Part shown: positions 8,056 to 16,746 of the stretch, piece after piece
Layout: the number at the start of each line of letters is the position of its first letter
Numbering within the stretch: position 1 is the stretch's first letter
Assembly (NCBI GenBank): GCA_040755615.1
Contig: JBFMAL010000008.1
Location: 1-64,000, forward strand
DNA from: DYEP01 sp040755615
Lineage (GTDB): Bacteria > Bacillota > Sulfobacillia > DUSP01 > DYEP01
Reading direction: 5' to 3'
DNA: 64,000 nucleotides
Translations under genes and position numbers: made by a program
The notes under the pieces: generated by a model
Seen by the model: the letters and a program-made list of their open reading frames with translations, nothing else
Told to the model about the DNA's origin: nothing
Databases searched by the model: none

Positions 8056-8098
8056 GCAGGCGCCCGCTTGATGCCGGCGTCTGCTTCTCGTTTGTTTG
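8056..8098 (+). terminator. intrinsic terminator after ndk
   Basis: GCAGGCGCC (8056-8064) pairs with GGCGTCTGC (8076-8084), nine pairs with one G-U, followed by TTCTCGTTTGTTT. It separates the peptidase-ndk unit from the phosphoesterase. Confidence 0.55.
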
Positions 8099-8161
8099 AA
8101 AGCATGCGCAGGGGCCGTAAAGTATCAACATGAAGTGCATGCGAAGGCAGGAGGACCAGGG

Positions 8162-8968
8162 ATGACAGTGCGTCTCCTCGGTGCTGCGATGGGACTGGCG
8201 GTGGCGCTGCTTGTGTACGCTGCTTTCATCGAGCCAAACTGGCTTCGGGTGGTCAGTTTAAACCTTCCTGTTCAAGGGCTCGGCCGTGCATTTGACGGGT
8301 TCCGGTTGGTGTTCCTGTCAGACCTTCACGGCCGGGCATCTGTGGCGGGAAGGCCCATCTCTGAGCTGGTTTCTTCGCTGCGGCCCGACCTCGTGGTAAT
8401 CGGTGGAGACGTCGTTGCAAGACGCACCGGAGGAGTGGCACCCCGCTGGCTGTCGCTTCTTGCGTCGGAGGTACCAACGGTCGCGGTACCGGGAAACCAT
8501 GACCATCGCCACGGGGATGCTCTAGCTGGTCTTTCCCGGACCGTCAGGGTACTGAAAAACACGTCCATGCGGCTTCAGAGGAACGGCTCCTCCCTCTGGC
8601 TGGTGGGGTGCGACGACGAAAAGTCGGGAATGGCAGACCCCGCCGCCGCTCTCGGCGGAACCGGCCGTCCGGTTATCCTCATTTCCCACTCACCTGACGT
8701 GGTACTTCATCCGTCCGTGCAGGCCGTCAGCGCGGTGCTCGCGGGGCACACACACGGTGGCCAGGTATGCCTGCCGTTTTTCGGCCCGGTGTTGACCAAC
8801 AGCGTGCTGCCAAGGCGTACCGCCCGGGGATGCAGCGTCGTGAGGGGGGTCAGGCTGGTTGTGACAGCAGGTATCGGTGCGAGTTATCTGCCCTTCAGGT
8901 TCTTGTGCCGGCCCGAGTTATGGCTTATCGTACTCCGGGCGGAGAGGAAAAGACCGGAGAGCCGGTGA
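8162..8968 (+). CDS. membrane-anchored metallophosphoesterase (YkuE-like)
   Basis: A 268-residue calcineurin-like phosphoesterase with an N-terminal transmembrane anchor (about residues 4-24, LLGAAMGLAVALLVYAAF). The dimetal motifs appear in order: LSDLHG, GGDVV, GNHDHR, SHSPD and AGHTHGGQ. This arrangement matches the YkuE/YpbG-type enzymes, often linked to lipid or envelope phosphoesters; the substrate is not known here. The frame is open from a TTG at 8096, but AGGAGG at 8149-8154 precisely positions the ATG at 8162. The next gene's Shine-Dalgarno follows about 35 bases after the stop. Confidence 0.85.
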   Translation: MTVRLLGAAMGLAVALLVYAAFIEPNWLRVVSLNLPVQGLGRAFDGFRLVFLSDLHGRASVAGRPISELVSSLRPDLVVIGGDVVARRTGGVAPRWLSLLASEVPTVAVPGNHDHRHGDALAGLSRTVRVLKNTSMRLQRNGSSLWLVGCDDEKSGMADPAAALGGTGRPVILISHSPDVVLHPSVQAVSAVLAGHTHGGQVCLPFFGPVLTNSVLPRRTARGCSVVRGVRLVVTAGIGASYLPFRFLCRPELWLIVLRAERKRPESR

Positions 8969-9018
8969 AGATACAATCAAGGCTGGAAAGAGTTGTGACT
9001 GATTTGGAGGCTGAAGCG

Positions 9019-9807
9019 ATGATACTGGTAGGAACGGCAGGATTTTCCTATGCTGACTGGCGGGGGGTGTTCTACCCCGAGGCAATAAAGGCAGGGGATA
9101 TGCTCGCGTTTTACTGCAGGTACTTTCCATGCCTTGAGATAGACTTCACCTATTACCAGCTGCCTGCGAGAAAGACTATAGAGGGACTCCTCAGAAAAGC
9201 ACCTGACGACTTCTCCTTCATCATAAAGGCGAACAGGAAGATGACTCATGAGATAGGCGATCCCTCTTCGGTGGAAGAGGCGTTTGGGGCGTTCACGTAC
9301 GCGATACAGCCGCTCCTTGAAGCAGGGAAGCTTGGAGGAGTGCTCTACCAATTCCCATTTGCCTTCCGTCCAACCCCTGCTAACGTCAGCTACCTGAAGG
9401 GACTGCAGGAGCGTATGCCCGGGGCTGCTGTGATAGTGGAGTACAGGAATGCTTCCTGGTACGCACCCTGGGTGTTCTCCATGATGAAGGAGGCGCAGCT
9501 TGCATTCTGCGCGGTTGACGAGCCGGAGATCAAAGGTCTGATGCCCCGCGTCGTTCAGGCGACTGCAACTCCCGGCTATGTGCGGTTTCACGGACGGAAC
9601 AAGGAGAAATGGTACAACCACAAGAACGTTTCCGAGCGCTACGACTATCTTTACTCACGCGAGGAGCTCATGGAGTGGGTCGGCAGGATCAGGGAGCTGG
9701 ACCGCGAAGTTGGTCTGACTTACGTCATATTCAACAACTGCCACCACGGCTCGGCTCCGAGGAACGCGCTGGATATGCAGTTGCTTCTGGAGGCTGGCAC
9801 ATCCTGA
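9019..9807 (+). CDS. DUF72 (YecE-family) TIM-barrel protein
   Basis: A 262-residue DUF72 protein: it starts GTAGFSYADWRGVFYP, has EIDFTYYQLP, the strand LYQFPFAF, VEYRNASW, RFHGRN and a C-terminal FNNCHHGSAPRNAL. These are the conserved motifs of the YecE family, a TIM-barrel fold with unknown biochemical activity. The frame remains open far upstream inside the phosphoesterase, but GGAGG at 9006-9010 points to the ATG at 9019. Context gives no strong clue to its role. Confidence 0.85.
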   Translation: MILVGTAGFSYADWRGVFYPEAIKAGDMLAFYCRYFPCLEIDFTYYQLPARKTIEGLLRKAPDDFSFIIKANRKMTHEIGDPSSVEEAFGAFTYAIQPLLEAGKLGGVLYQFPFAFRPTPANVSYLKGLQERMPGAAVIVEYRNASWYAPWVFSMMKEAQLAFCAVDEPEIKGLMPRVVQATATPGYVRFHGRNKEKWYNHKNVSERYDYLYSREELMEWVGRIRELDREVGLTYVIFNNCHHGSAPRNALDMQLLLEAGTS

Positions 9808-10221
9808 AGAGATTGCTCTGATAGGTCTTTTACTCCCTGCAGCGGGGTGTAACACGGCACCCCGGCGCGCTGGAGGAAATGGTACCCGAGGCGCTCTCGC
9901 TTGGTTAGGTACCGATAGATTGATTTCAGTACGGACGAAGGAAGACACCCACAACGTGGTTGATACCTCGGCGTTCGCCCTCACGCTTTGCGGCGGGGAG
10001 GCGGCTGATAAGACCTGTGCGGAAGGGAACTGCCGTGGTGTCCACACGGCGCCTTCGACCTCGAACATGGTGAAGACCTTTACTCCCGGCTACATGGCAT
10101 GTATGATTGTGATGTGGAGGAGATACACTCCCGTCATCGTTCTTTCTGATCTGCGCGGGCTACTCTCTGCGCAAGCATCACAACTTATGTCTTTGAGGGA
10201 AAGGCGGAAAATCACGCGACG
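9808..10221. other. 414-base gap with hairpins, no convincing gene
   Basis: This is the leader of the MFS/methylthioadenosine operon. CGGGGTG (9843-9849) pairs with CACCCCG (9858-9864). GGTACC occurs at 9881-9886 and again at 9908-9913, flanking a smaller CGAG/CTCG stem. I could not match it to a known riboswitch. An open frame at 9920-10384 overlaps the transporter by 160 bases and has no family resemblance. A long structured 5' leader is possible. Confidence 0.35.
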
Positions 10222-11508
10222 ATGTCCAATCGGATGGCAGGCAGCGAGCTCCCAGGCACGGTCGCCAGACGAAACTACTACCTCCTCATACTGGACGGCA
10301 TTTTCTTCTACATCGGTCAGGCGTTCTGGGAACCGACCTCAGTGGTCCCGGCCTTTGTGGCGGCTGTCACGGGCTCGGAGCTGATGGTAGGTCTTGTGAG
10401 CACGGTGAGGTACGGCCTGTGGCTCGGACCACAATTGCTTGTCGCGCATTATGTTGAGAGACTCCCGTATAAAAAGGGCGTGGCGCTGGCCGCGGTGGCT
10501 GTGAACAGGCTAGCGATCCTTTTGATCGCGGTATCCACTTACGTACTCTGGCCCAACACGCAGCTTCTCACAGTTGTATTCTTCGCTCTTTACATCATCG
10601 TCTGGCTTGGGGAAGGGATCACTTCTGTCCCTTGGACCGACATACTGGGCAGAGCGACCGACCCCCGCCGGCGCGGCGCGCTCATCGGTACCATGCAGTG
10701 TATCGGCGGCCTCGGGGCGTTTGCTTCAGGGATGATCGTTGCGCGCATCCTGTCAAGCGACGCACTGGTGTTTCCGAACAACTATGCGCTACTGTTTCTG
10801 ATCGCTGCCATCATCACGAGCTTCTGTGCGGTTGCATTTTTCTTCGTGGTCGAGCCTCCGAGCAGGGCGTTGAAACGGCGGGAACCGATGATGACGTACG
10901 TGCGGAGCGTACCCGGCCTCCTGACCGGAAACGCCCTGTACAGGGATGCGGTGATCACCCGAGTCATGGGAGCATCCATCTTTTTGTCCATGCCTTTTTA
11001 TGCGGTGCACGCGAGAAACCTTGGCGTCTCAGCAGCGTACCTCGGTGCGTTCGTATCTGCGCAGATGCTAGGCAGCACTGTAGGGGGTCCCATCCTGGGC
11101 AGAATAAGCGATACGAAAGGTAACAGACTGGTGATCCTTATTACGTTGAGCTGCACGATGCTCGCGCCCGTCCTTTGCCTGCTCGCGACCTTCATTGGCG
11201 GGCCCTTACGGGTGGTGCTGTTTCTGTTCGTCTTTGCCTGCCTCGGCATTTTCGGGTCAGGCTCCTGGATGGGTTTTGTGAACTACATCATTGACTGCAC
11301 CCCTGAGGACCGGCGACCCACTTACCTTGGAGCGGTCAACACAATTATTGCGCCGACCACGTTGCTGCCCGTTGTGGGAGGCGTTATCGTACGCCGGTTT
11401 GGCTATGTATCGCTGTTTGCTATAACCGCTGCGCTTTTGTTTGCCGCAGTCCTCTGGGGTAGAAGGCTCAAAGAACCAAGGCATATCGAAAGGGGGATCC
11501 CCATATGA
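10222..11508 (+). CDS. MFS transporter
   Basis: A 428-residue major-facilitator permease with about twelve hydrophobic segments. The loop between segments 2 and 3 is degenerate, and the motif GRISDTKGNR in the second half resembles the A-like motif of the family. The start is uncertain: ATG at 10222, or ATG at 10234, both downstream of GAGGGAAAGGCGG. Its stop overlaps the start of the phosphorylase gene (ATGA), so it belongs to the nucleoside-recycling operon. By position it might move methylthioribose, nucleobases or nucleosides, but the fold alone gives no substrate. Confidence 0.8.
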   Translation: MSNRMAGSELPGTVARRNYYLLILDGIFFYIGQAFWEPTSVVPAFVAAVTGSELMVGLVSTVRYGLWLGPQLLVAHYVERLPYKKGVALAAVAVNRLAILLIAVSTYVLWPNTQLLTVVFFALYIIVWLGEGITSVPWTDILGRATDPRRRGALIGTMQCIGGLGAFASGMIVARILSSDALVFPNNYALLFLIAAIITSFCAVAFFFVVEPPSRALKRREPMMTYVRSVPGLLTGNALYRDAVITRVMGASIFLSMPFYAVHARNLGVSAAYLGAFVSAQMLGSTVGGPILGRISDTKGNRLVILITLSCTMLAPVLCLLATFIGGPLRVVLFLFVFACLGIFGSGSWMGFVNYIIDCTPEDRRPTYLGAVNTIIAPTTLLPVVGGVIVRRFGYVSLFAITAALLFAAVLWGRRLKEPRHIERGIPI

Positions 11509-12305
11509 TCGCGATAATCGGCGGAACGGGTGTCTATGACGCCAGGCTGCTTGACGACGTCAGGGAGCGCGTGATCAAGACCCCGTTTGGCGAAACGCGC
11601 GTAAAGACAGGCGTGTACCACGGCAAGGAATGCGCGTTTCTCGCCCGACATGGCTATGCACACACAGTCCCACCGCACTTGGTCAACTACCGTGCGAATA
11701 TCTGGGCGCTGGCAAGTCTTGATGTGGAAGCGGTGTTTGCCACTGCTGCGGTGGGTTCGCTCAACCTGGACATGCCTCCAGGCTGCTTCGTCGTGGTCGA
11801 CCAGTTCATAGACATGACATCGGGCAGACCCTCCACCTTCTTCGAAGGGGGCGAAACGGGCGTAGTCCATACGGACTTCACCGAGCCGTACTGCCCCTCG
11901 CTACGCGCGCTCTTGGCACGGAGCCTCGACGAACTCGGCATTCGGTACCACGAGGGGGGGACCTACGTATGCACTAATGGTCCACGATTTGAAACACCTG
12001 CGGAAATACGCGCGTACCGTATCCTGGGAGCAGATCTTGTAGGCATGACAAACGTGCCTGAAGTAGTACTGGCGCGGGAAGCGGGGCTATGCTATGGGCT
12101 TGTCGCCATGGTCACAAACTATGCGGCAGGCATTTCAACGGAACCCCTCACTCATGAGGAAGTGCTCGATGTAATGAACGAAAACCAGTCAGCGCTCCAA
12201 AGGCTTCTCGCCGAGTGCGTGAAGCATTTCCCGTCTGAAAAGGGGTGCATCTGCAGGCTTTCGGGCGTACATTTCCGAAATATCTGGCTTTGCGAAAGGA
12301 AGTGA
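11505..12305 (+). CDS. mtnP: methylthioadenosine/methylthioinosine phosphorylase family (PNP/MTAP)
   Basis: A 266-residue purine nucleoside phosphorylase of the MTAP branch, which splits methylthioadenosine or methylthioinosine with phosphate. IGGTGVYD opens the phosphate-binding site, ARHG and PPHLVNYRANIWAL continue it, and CTNGPRFETPAEIRAYR and GMTNVPEVVLAREAGLCY match the MTAP signature. The purine-specificity Asp of MTAP is normally in MVTNYAA-type sequence, and here that stretch reads AMVTNYAAGIS. Whether it prefers the adenosine or the inosine form cannot be decided by eye. The deaminase two genes downstream makes the inosine form (MTIP) plausible. It overlaps the transporter upstream. 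Confidence 0.85.
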   Translation: MIAIIGGTGVYDARLLDDVRERVIKTPFGETRVKTGVYHGKECAFLARHGYAHTVPPHLVNYRANIWALASLDVEAVFATAAVGSLNLDMPPGCFVVVDQFIDMTSGRPSTFFEGGETGVVHTDFTEPYCPSLRALLARSLDELGIRYHEGGTYVCTNGPRFETPAEIRAYRILGADLVGMTNVPEVVLAREAGLCYGLVAMVTNYAAGISTEPLTHEEVLDVMNENQSALQRLLAECVKHFPSEKGCICRLSGVHFRNIWLCERK

Positions 12306-12310
12306 AAGCG

Positions 12311-13564
12311 GTGAGCAGGATCAGAGAGGGAGTGGACCCCACCGCGGGGCTGATGAAGCTCGGATGGGCGAAGGCGCACATGCCGGTGCTGTCCATCCTC
12401 GGAGAAGAATTCGCCCGAGAGAAAGTGCTGGACGGGCTGACCGTAGGCATATGCCTCCACCTTGAAGCGAAGACCGCGTGCCTCGCGCTGGCGCTCCGGG
12501 ACGCGGGCGCACAGGTGGGTATATGCGGCAGCAACCCACTGTCAACCCAGGATGACGTGGCTGCGGCCCTGGCTGCAAGCGGCGTTGAGGTGTTCGCGTG
12601 GCATAACCCTGACAGGGCCCAGTACCAGGCGTTCATTCACGATGTGCTTAATTTAGCGCCGGATATCGTCGTGGACGACGGGGGGGATCTGGTGAGCACC
12701 ATCCACAGAGAGAGGCGTGAGCTTATAGGAAAGGTGATTGGCGGTTGCGAGGAGACCACCACCGGCCTTCGGCGCCTCCGGGCCATGGAAAAGCGGGGCG
12801 AGCTTGCATTTCCCATGGTCGCGGTGAATGACGCAAACACCAAGTTCCTGTTTGACAATAGATACGGCACCGGGCAATCCGTATGGGACGGCATTATGCG
12901 CACCACAAACCTTGTGGTGGCGGGAAAAACTGTGGTGGTCGCAGGCTATGGTTGGTGCGGAAAGGGCGTGGCCAACAGGGCACGAGGTCTCGGGGCGCGT
13001 GTGATCATCACCGAGGTTGACCCTGTGAAAGCTGCCGAAGCTTACATGGAGGGTTTTCTCCCCATGCATTCTCTTGAGGCAGCGGAGGTGGGTGATATCT
13101 TCATCACCGTCACGGGCTGCGCGAACGTGTTCTCAGAACCACATTTCTCCCGGATGAAGAACGGTGCCCTGCTTGCCAACGCCGGGCATTTCAACGTGGA
13201 GATCGACCTTTCGTCCCTAGACCGCATTGCCGAGGCCCGGTGCCGGGTCAGGCCTAACGTCGACGAGTACACCCTGCCCGACGGCAGGCGGCTCTACGTG
13301 CTCGCCGAGGGGCGGCTGGTCAATCTTGCCTCAGGAGATGGCCACCCGGTAGAGATCATGGACCTGAGTTTTGCAGTTCAGATGTTGTCTGTCGCTTACC
13401 TGGCAACGGAAGGAAGGTACATGGCGCCGCGGGTGCTGCCTGTTCCCGAGTGGGTGGACCAACGCGTGGCTTCGGCTTTTCTGAAGGCGCGTTCGATCCG
13501 GATAGATACGCTAACCACGGAGCAGAAACAGTACTATGACAGTGCGGGAGGCGAGGATGAATGA
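12311..13564 (+). CDS. ahcY: adenosylhomocysteinase family (S-adenosyl- or S-inosylhomocysteine hydrolase)
   Basis: A 417-residue NAD-dependent hydrolase that opens S-adenosylhomocysteine (or S-inosylhomocysteine) into homocysteine and the nucleoside. EETTTGLRRL, VNDANTKFLFDNRYGTGQS and the Rossmann segment VVVAGYGWCGKGVANRARG are intact. GHFNVEID and the C-terminal NLASGDGHPVEIMD match the short archaeal/Thermotoga-type enzyme, which lacks the insertion of eukaryotic ones. GTG at 12311 after AAAGGAAG gives this length; the open frame from 12245 lies mostly inside the phosphorylase. The GDGHP form, in place of the more common AEGHP or AMGHP, may be worth checking for substrate choice. Its end overlaps mtaD by four bases. 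Confidence 0.9.
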   Translation: MSRIREGVDPTAGLMKLGWAKAHMPVLSILGEEFAREKVLDGLTVGICLHLEAKTACLALALRDAGAQVGICGSNPLSTQDDVAAALAASGVEVFAWHNPDRAQYQAFIHDVLNLAPDIVVDDGGDLVSTIHRERRELIGKVIGGCEETTTGLRRLRAMEKRGELAFPMVAVNDANTKFLFDNRYGTGQSVWDGIMRTTNLVVAGKTVVVAGYGWCGKGVANRARGLGARVIITEVDPVKAAEAYMEGFLPMHSLEAAEVGDIFITVTGCANVFSEPHFSRMKNGALLANAGHFNVEIDLSSLDRIAEARCRVRPNVDEYTLPDGRRLYVLAEGRLVNLASGDGHPVEIMDLSFAVQMLSVAYLATEGRYMAPRVLPVPEWVDQRVASAFLKARSIRIDTLTTEQKQYYDSAGGEDE

Positions 13565-14841
13565 AAACAGCCATTACGGGGGGCACGCTCATCACGCAGG
13601 ACCCCCGCACCGGGGTTGTAGACGGGGGCACGGTGATCATCGAAGACGGCACTATTACCGAGGTGTTGCCAGAAGGCTCTGTATTTTCGGCCGACGTGAC
13701 AATTGACGCAAGCGGATGCGCGGTGATACCCGGGTTTATAAACGCGCATACCCACGCCGCCATGACTCTTTTCCGGGGCTACGCCGACGATCTGCCGCTT
13801 TTTGCCTGGCTCCGCGAACGGATCTGGCCTGTGGAGGCGCGCCTTAGTGCCGAGCATGTTTACCACGGCACGCGGCTTGCCATAGCGGAAATGCTACTTT
13901 CGGGGATCACCTGCTTTGCTGATATGTATTTTGAAATGGACGCCGTAGCGCAGGCTGTGCGCGAGTCGGGCATCAGAGCGGTGCTGGCGAGGGGCATGAT
14001 CGCGGACAGCGCGAGCAGTTCCATGGCTGAGGCTATAGAGTTATTCCTGAAGTATCATGGCAAACACCGCATCCAGGTAATGCTGGGTCCGCACGCGCCC
14101 TACACCTGTCCTCCGGACTTTTTGGTTGAGGTGGCAAAGGAGGCTTTGAGTCTTGGTGCCCGTGTACATATTCACCTCGCTGAGACTGCGGCGGAAGTAG
14201 AGGAGATGAAGGAGAAGTATGGGCGGCGGCCGGCAGAGATCCTGGTAGACTCGGGCCTCACGCAAGCTGGACTTCTGTGTGCACACTGCGTCCACGTGGA
14301 CAAGGAGGAAATCCGGGTGCTGGCGGAGGCGGGGGCGGGCATCGCGCTTTGCCCTGTGAGCAACGCCAAACTGGCAGCAGGATTTCCCCCGGTGACCGCC
14401 TGGCTGGGCTCCGGCACCGGGGTGGGCCTTGGTACCGATGGGGCCGGTTCAGCAGGCAGGCTTGACCTTTTTGACGCTATGCGGGCTGCATCCTTCGGCG
14501 AAAAGCTAGCGTCAATGGACCCGCGAAGGGCCAGTGCGGCAGAATTGTTGACTGCGGCCACCTCTGGGGGCGCGAGGGCGCTCGGTATCGACCACATCGC
14601 GGGCTCCATCACCACAGGAAAGATCGCGGACTTGGTGGTAGTGGACCTTGATACCCCATGGACCCAGCCCGTACATGACCCGGTGTCCACGCTGGTGTAT
14701 GCAGCGACGGCAGAAAACGTAAGGCACGTGTTCGTGGAGGGTCAGCAGCTTGTGAAAGACAGGGCGCTCACCTACGCAGACGTAGAGGACATCTTGGAAA
14801 GTGCAAAAAGTGCGGCCTGTTCGCTGTTTTACAGTAGGTGA
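13561..14841 (+). CDS. mtaD: 5-methylthioadenosine/S-adenosylhomocysteine deaminase
   Basis: A 426-residue zinc amidohydrolase of the MtaD/DadD/TrzN family that converts methylthioadenosine, adenosylhomocysteine or 5'-deoxyadenosine into the inosine analogue. Metal motifs are NAHTHAAMTLFRG (HxH), HIHLAET, a central His in LCAHCVHVD and the Asp in GLGTDGAGS. The N-terminal strand-rich start and the C-terminal GSITTGKIADLVVVD complete the composite beta-domain. It is translationally coupled to the adenosylhomocysteinase, so deamination and hydrolysis of SAH probably happen in sequence. Exact substrate range is inferred from family and context. Confidence 0.9.
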   Translation: MKTAITGGTLITQDPRTGVVDGGTVIIEDGTITEVLPEGSVFSADVTIDASGCAVIPGFINAHTHAAMTLFRGYADDLPLFAWLRERIWPVEARLSAEHVYHGTRLAIAEMLLSGITCFADMYFEMDAVAQAVRESGIRAVLARGMIADSASSSMAEAIELFLKYHGKHRIQVMLGPHAPYTCPPDFLVEVAKEALSLGARVHIHLAETAAEVEEMKEKYGRRPAEILVDSGLTQAGLLCAHCVHVDKEEIRVLAEAGAGIALCPVSNAKLAAGFPPVTAWLGSGTGVGLGTDGAGSAGRLDLFDAMRAASFGEKLASMDPRRASAAELLTAATSGGARALGIDHIAGSITTGKIADLVVVDLDTPWTQPVHDPVSTLVYAATAENVRHVFVEGQQLVKDRALTYADVEDILESAKSAACSLFYSR

Positions 14842-14846
14842 CCCTT

Positions 14847-15512
14847 ATGTTCGACCCGGTGATCTTTGACATGGACGGTACGCTGGTGGACTCGTTCGAA
14901 GCTATTCTGTTGGCATTCAATCATGCCATGGAAAAGATGGGACGACCCAAAGTCACGCACGACGAACTGCTGCCCGTGATCGGGGTTGCGCTGAAGGACA
15001 TCTTCAGGCTTTACCTGCCCGAAGAGCGCGTAGGCGAGGCTGTGGATCATTACAGAACATACCAGGCCGGCATCATCCTGCAGCGCACACGCGTCCTGGA
15101 TGGTGTGTTGCTGACTCTTCAGGAGCTCTTCAAGATGGGCGTGACCATGGGCGTAGTGACGAATAAGCCGGTTGATGTTGCACTGAGAGTACTGGACCAC
15201 GTGAAGCTCGGGAGGTTCTTTGGAGCTGTGGTAGGCGTGGATGAGGTGAGCCGACCCAAGCCAGACCCCGAAGGGCTGTACCTTTGTCTGAGCCGTCTCG
15301 GCAAGACTGCAGCGCAATGCCTTTACGTGGGCGACTCCCACATCGACATGGACACGGCGCTGGCCGCGGGCGTGGAATTCCGGCTCGTACCCACAGGAGC
15401 CGTGGGTGCAGACGATCTCAGGCGCCGCGCTAAGCAGCGGGTGATTTCGGGGCTCCCCGAGCTCTTAGAGTGTTACTGCCGCAACGATAACGACTGCAGC
15501 GACCAGCGCTAA
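14847..15512 (+). CDS. HAD-superfamily phosphatase (Gph/PpaX-like)
   Basis: A 221-residue HAD hydrolase with motif I FDMDGTLVDS, motif II in VVTNKP, and motifs III/IV around RPKPDPEG and VGDSHIDMDTALAAG, plus an alpha-helical cap of the phosphoglycolate-phosphatase type. Substrate could be phosphoglycolate, pyrophosphate or a sugar phosphate. A GTG at 14838 overlaps the mtaD stop, but ATG at 14847 has AGGTG at the right distance. The final 48 bases overlap, tail to tail, the DUF401 gene on the minus strand. It may help process the phosphorylated sugar released by the phosphorylase, but this is inference. Confidence 0.85.
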   Translation: MFDPVIFDMDGTLVDSFEAILLAFNHAMEKMGRPKVTHDELLPVIGVALKDIFRLYLPEERVGEAVDHYRTYQAGIILQRTRVLDGVLLTLQELFKMGVTMGVVTNKPVDVALRVLDHVKLGRFFGAVVGVDEVSRPKPDPEGLYLCLSRLGKTAAQCLYVGDSHIDMDTALAAGVEFRLVPTGAVGADDLRRRAKQRVISGLPELLECYCRNDNDCSDQR

Positions 15513-16661
15513 CAACGAGGGAAGGTATTTCAGGAACACCTTCCACGGGCGTACACCGAAATACTGGCAAGTGAGCAGCTGGCATAAGTGGATCGGAGAT
15601 GTCATGTAAGATATGAAGGACGCCGAGTACGCGAGCATAGCGTAGGTCGCTGGTGCACTCTTGGCGAACGGAATGAGGATGGGAAAGGAGACTGCCACGG
15701 TAACGGAAACGGAGCCGGTGATGAACCCCAGAAGCAGCGGTATGAGGAAAAACAAAAGAGACTTGCTGACTCCAGAGTCGATCAGCGCGCCGATCAGGGA
15801 ACCGACCGCTTGTGCCTCCTGTACCATGCCCCTGAAGATCATGATGGCCAGCATCGAAAGTGATGTCCACCAGTCAACGAAACCGAGCGCGCTGCGGGTC
15901 GAGACCTGTTTACGCGCCTGGATAAGCGCCACAGCTGCTCCCATGCCTAGGCTCAGGGGCAAGGTGGTAGACAGCGCACCGAAAGTAGCAAGCGCTACCA
16001 GGATGGGCGCTGCGCTGGACACAAAGGAGCGCGCAGCGTCCCTGAAGGGCGCAAAGCGCTCACTGTCCGGGTTCTTGCTGCCGCCAAGGAGAGTAAAATA
16101 CGCGGTGATAATTGCCGCCAGCGCCGCGGGCATATTCATCAGTACGAGCCTGTAGAGGTCCAACTCCCAGAGCCGGGAGGCAAGAATCAGCCCCGGCATA
16201 AACGGAAACACCAAAAAACAGGCGTGCCTGAAGACCAGGTTCGCGGCGGATTTGGTCTCCGGGTCAAGACTCATCTTGTCTCCGAGCGCATCTACCATGG
16301 GAGCCGAGAGCGCAGCGCCCCCGAGCACGGGCATGGTACCGATAAGCGCAGGCGTAAGCATGATGGCCGCCCTATTGCTCCTCACCATGTCCCGGAGGGA
16401 GTTGACCATTGAATCAAGCCGGCCAGTTTTCTTCATACAGTTCCCGATTAAACTAATGAACACAACAGACAAAGCCAGCTCCCATGTGGTGTAGGAGGTG
16501 AAAGCGCTGCTTGTGACATTGAGCAACCTCGCTGCACTATAGCGGGATGCAAGAGCGATGATAGAAGCGCCCGCGAGCATTGCAGAGCCCATGTGTACCT
16601 TCCTAGTGACAAGTACGATGATGACGACAAATGCAAAAGCCACGCCCAGCGCTTCAGTCAT
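15465..16661 (-). CDS. DUF401-family integral membrane protein
   Basis: A 398-residue permease-like protein with about ten or eleven hydrophobic segments. The segments IGTMPVLGGAALSAPMVD, FRHACFLVFPFMPGLILASR and FITGSVSVTVAVSFPI match the DUF401 family, which resembles gluconate- and citrate-type transporters of the IT superfamily. No substrate is known. The open frame continues upstream to 17189, but that part is the shadow of the phosphatase gene. ATG at 16661 with GAGGTG nearby is the start. It is transcribed away from the phosphatase and converges with the HAD gene. Confidence 0.8.
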   Translation of the reverse strand: MTEALGVAFAFVVIIVLVTRKVHMGSAMLAGASIIALASRYSAARLLNVTSSAFTSYTTWELALSVVFISLIGNCMKKTGRLDSMVNSLRDMVRSNRAAIMLTPALIGTMPVLGGAALSAPMVDALGDKMSLDPETKSAANLVFRHACFLVFPFMPGLILASRLWELDLYRLVLMNMPAALAAIITAYFTLLGGSKNPDSERFAPFRDAARSFVSSAAPILVALATFGALSTTLPLSLGMGAAVALIQARKQVSTRSALGFVDWWTSLSMLAIMIFRGMVQEAQAVGSLIGALIDSGVSKSLLFFLIPLLLGFITGSVSVTVAVSFPILIPFAKSAPATYAMLAYSASFISYMTSPIHLCQLLTCQYFGVRPWKVFLKYLPSLLALVAAVVIVAAVTL

Positions 16662-16678
16662 TTCTGCACCTCTTCTCC

Positions 16679-16706
16679 TTGGCAGATACAATTTCGACCA
16701 TATGAC
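16679..16706 (+). promoter_or_regulatory. possible promoter before the histidine phosphatase
   Basis: TTGGCA (16679-16684), 16 bases, TATGAC (16701-16706), in the 85-base divergent gap between the DUF401 and phosphatase genes. Confidence 0.35.
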
Positions 16707-16746
16707 GGTTTTTCCTTTTGGACACATGACAAAGGAGGTGATGCAC

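Noticed and set aside
9920..10384. Open frame of 154 codons before the MFS gene
   Set aside because: It overlaps the transporter by 160 bases, is rich in Ser, Arg and Thr without any motif, and looks like an out-of-frame reading of the gap and the transporter start.
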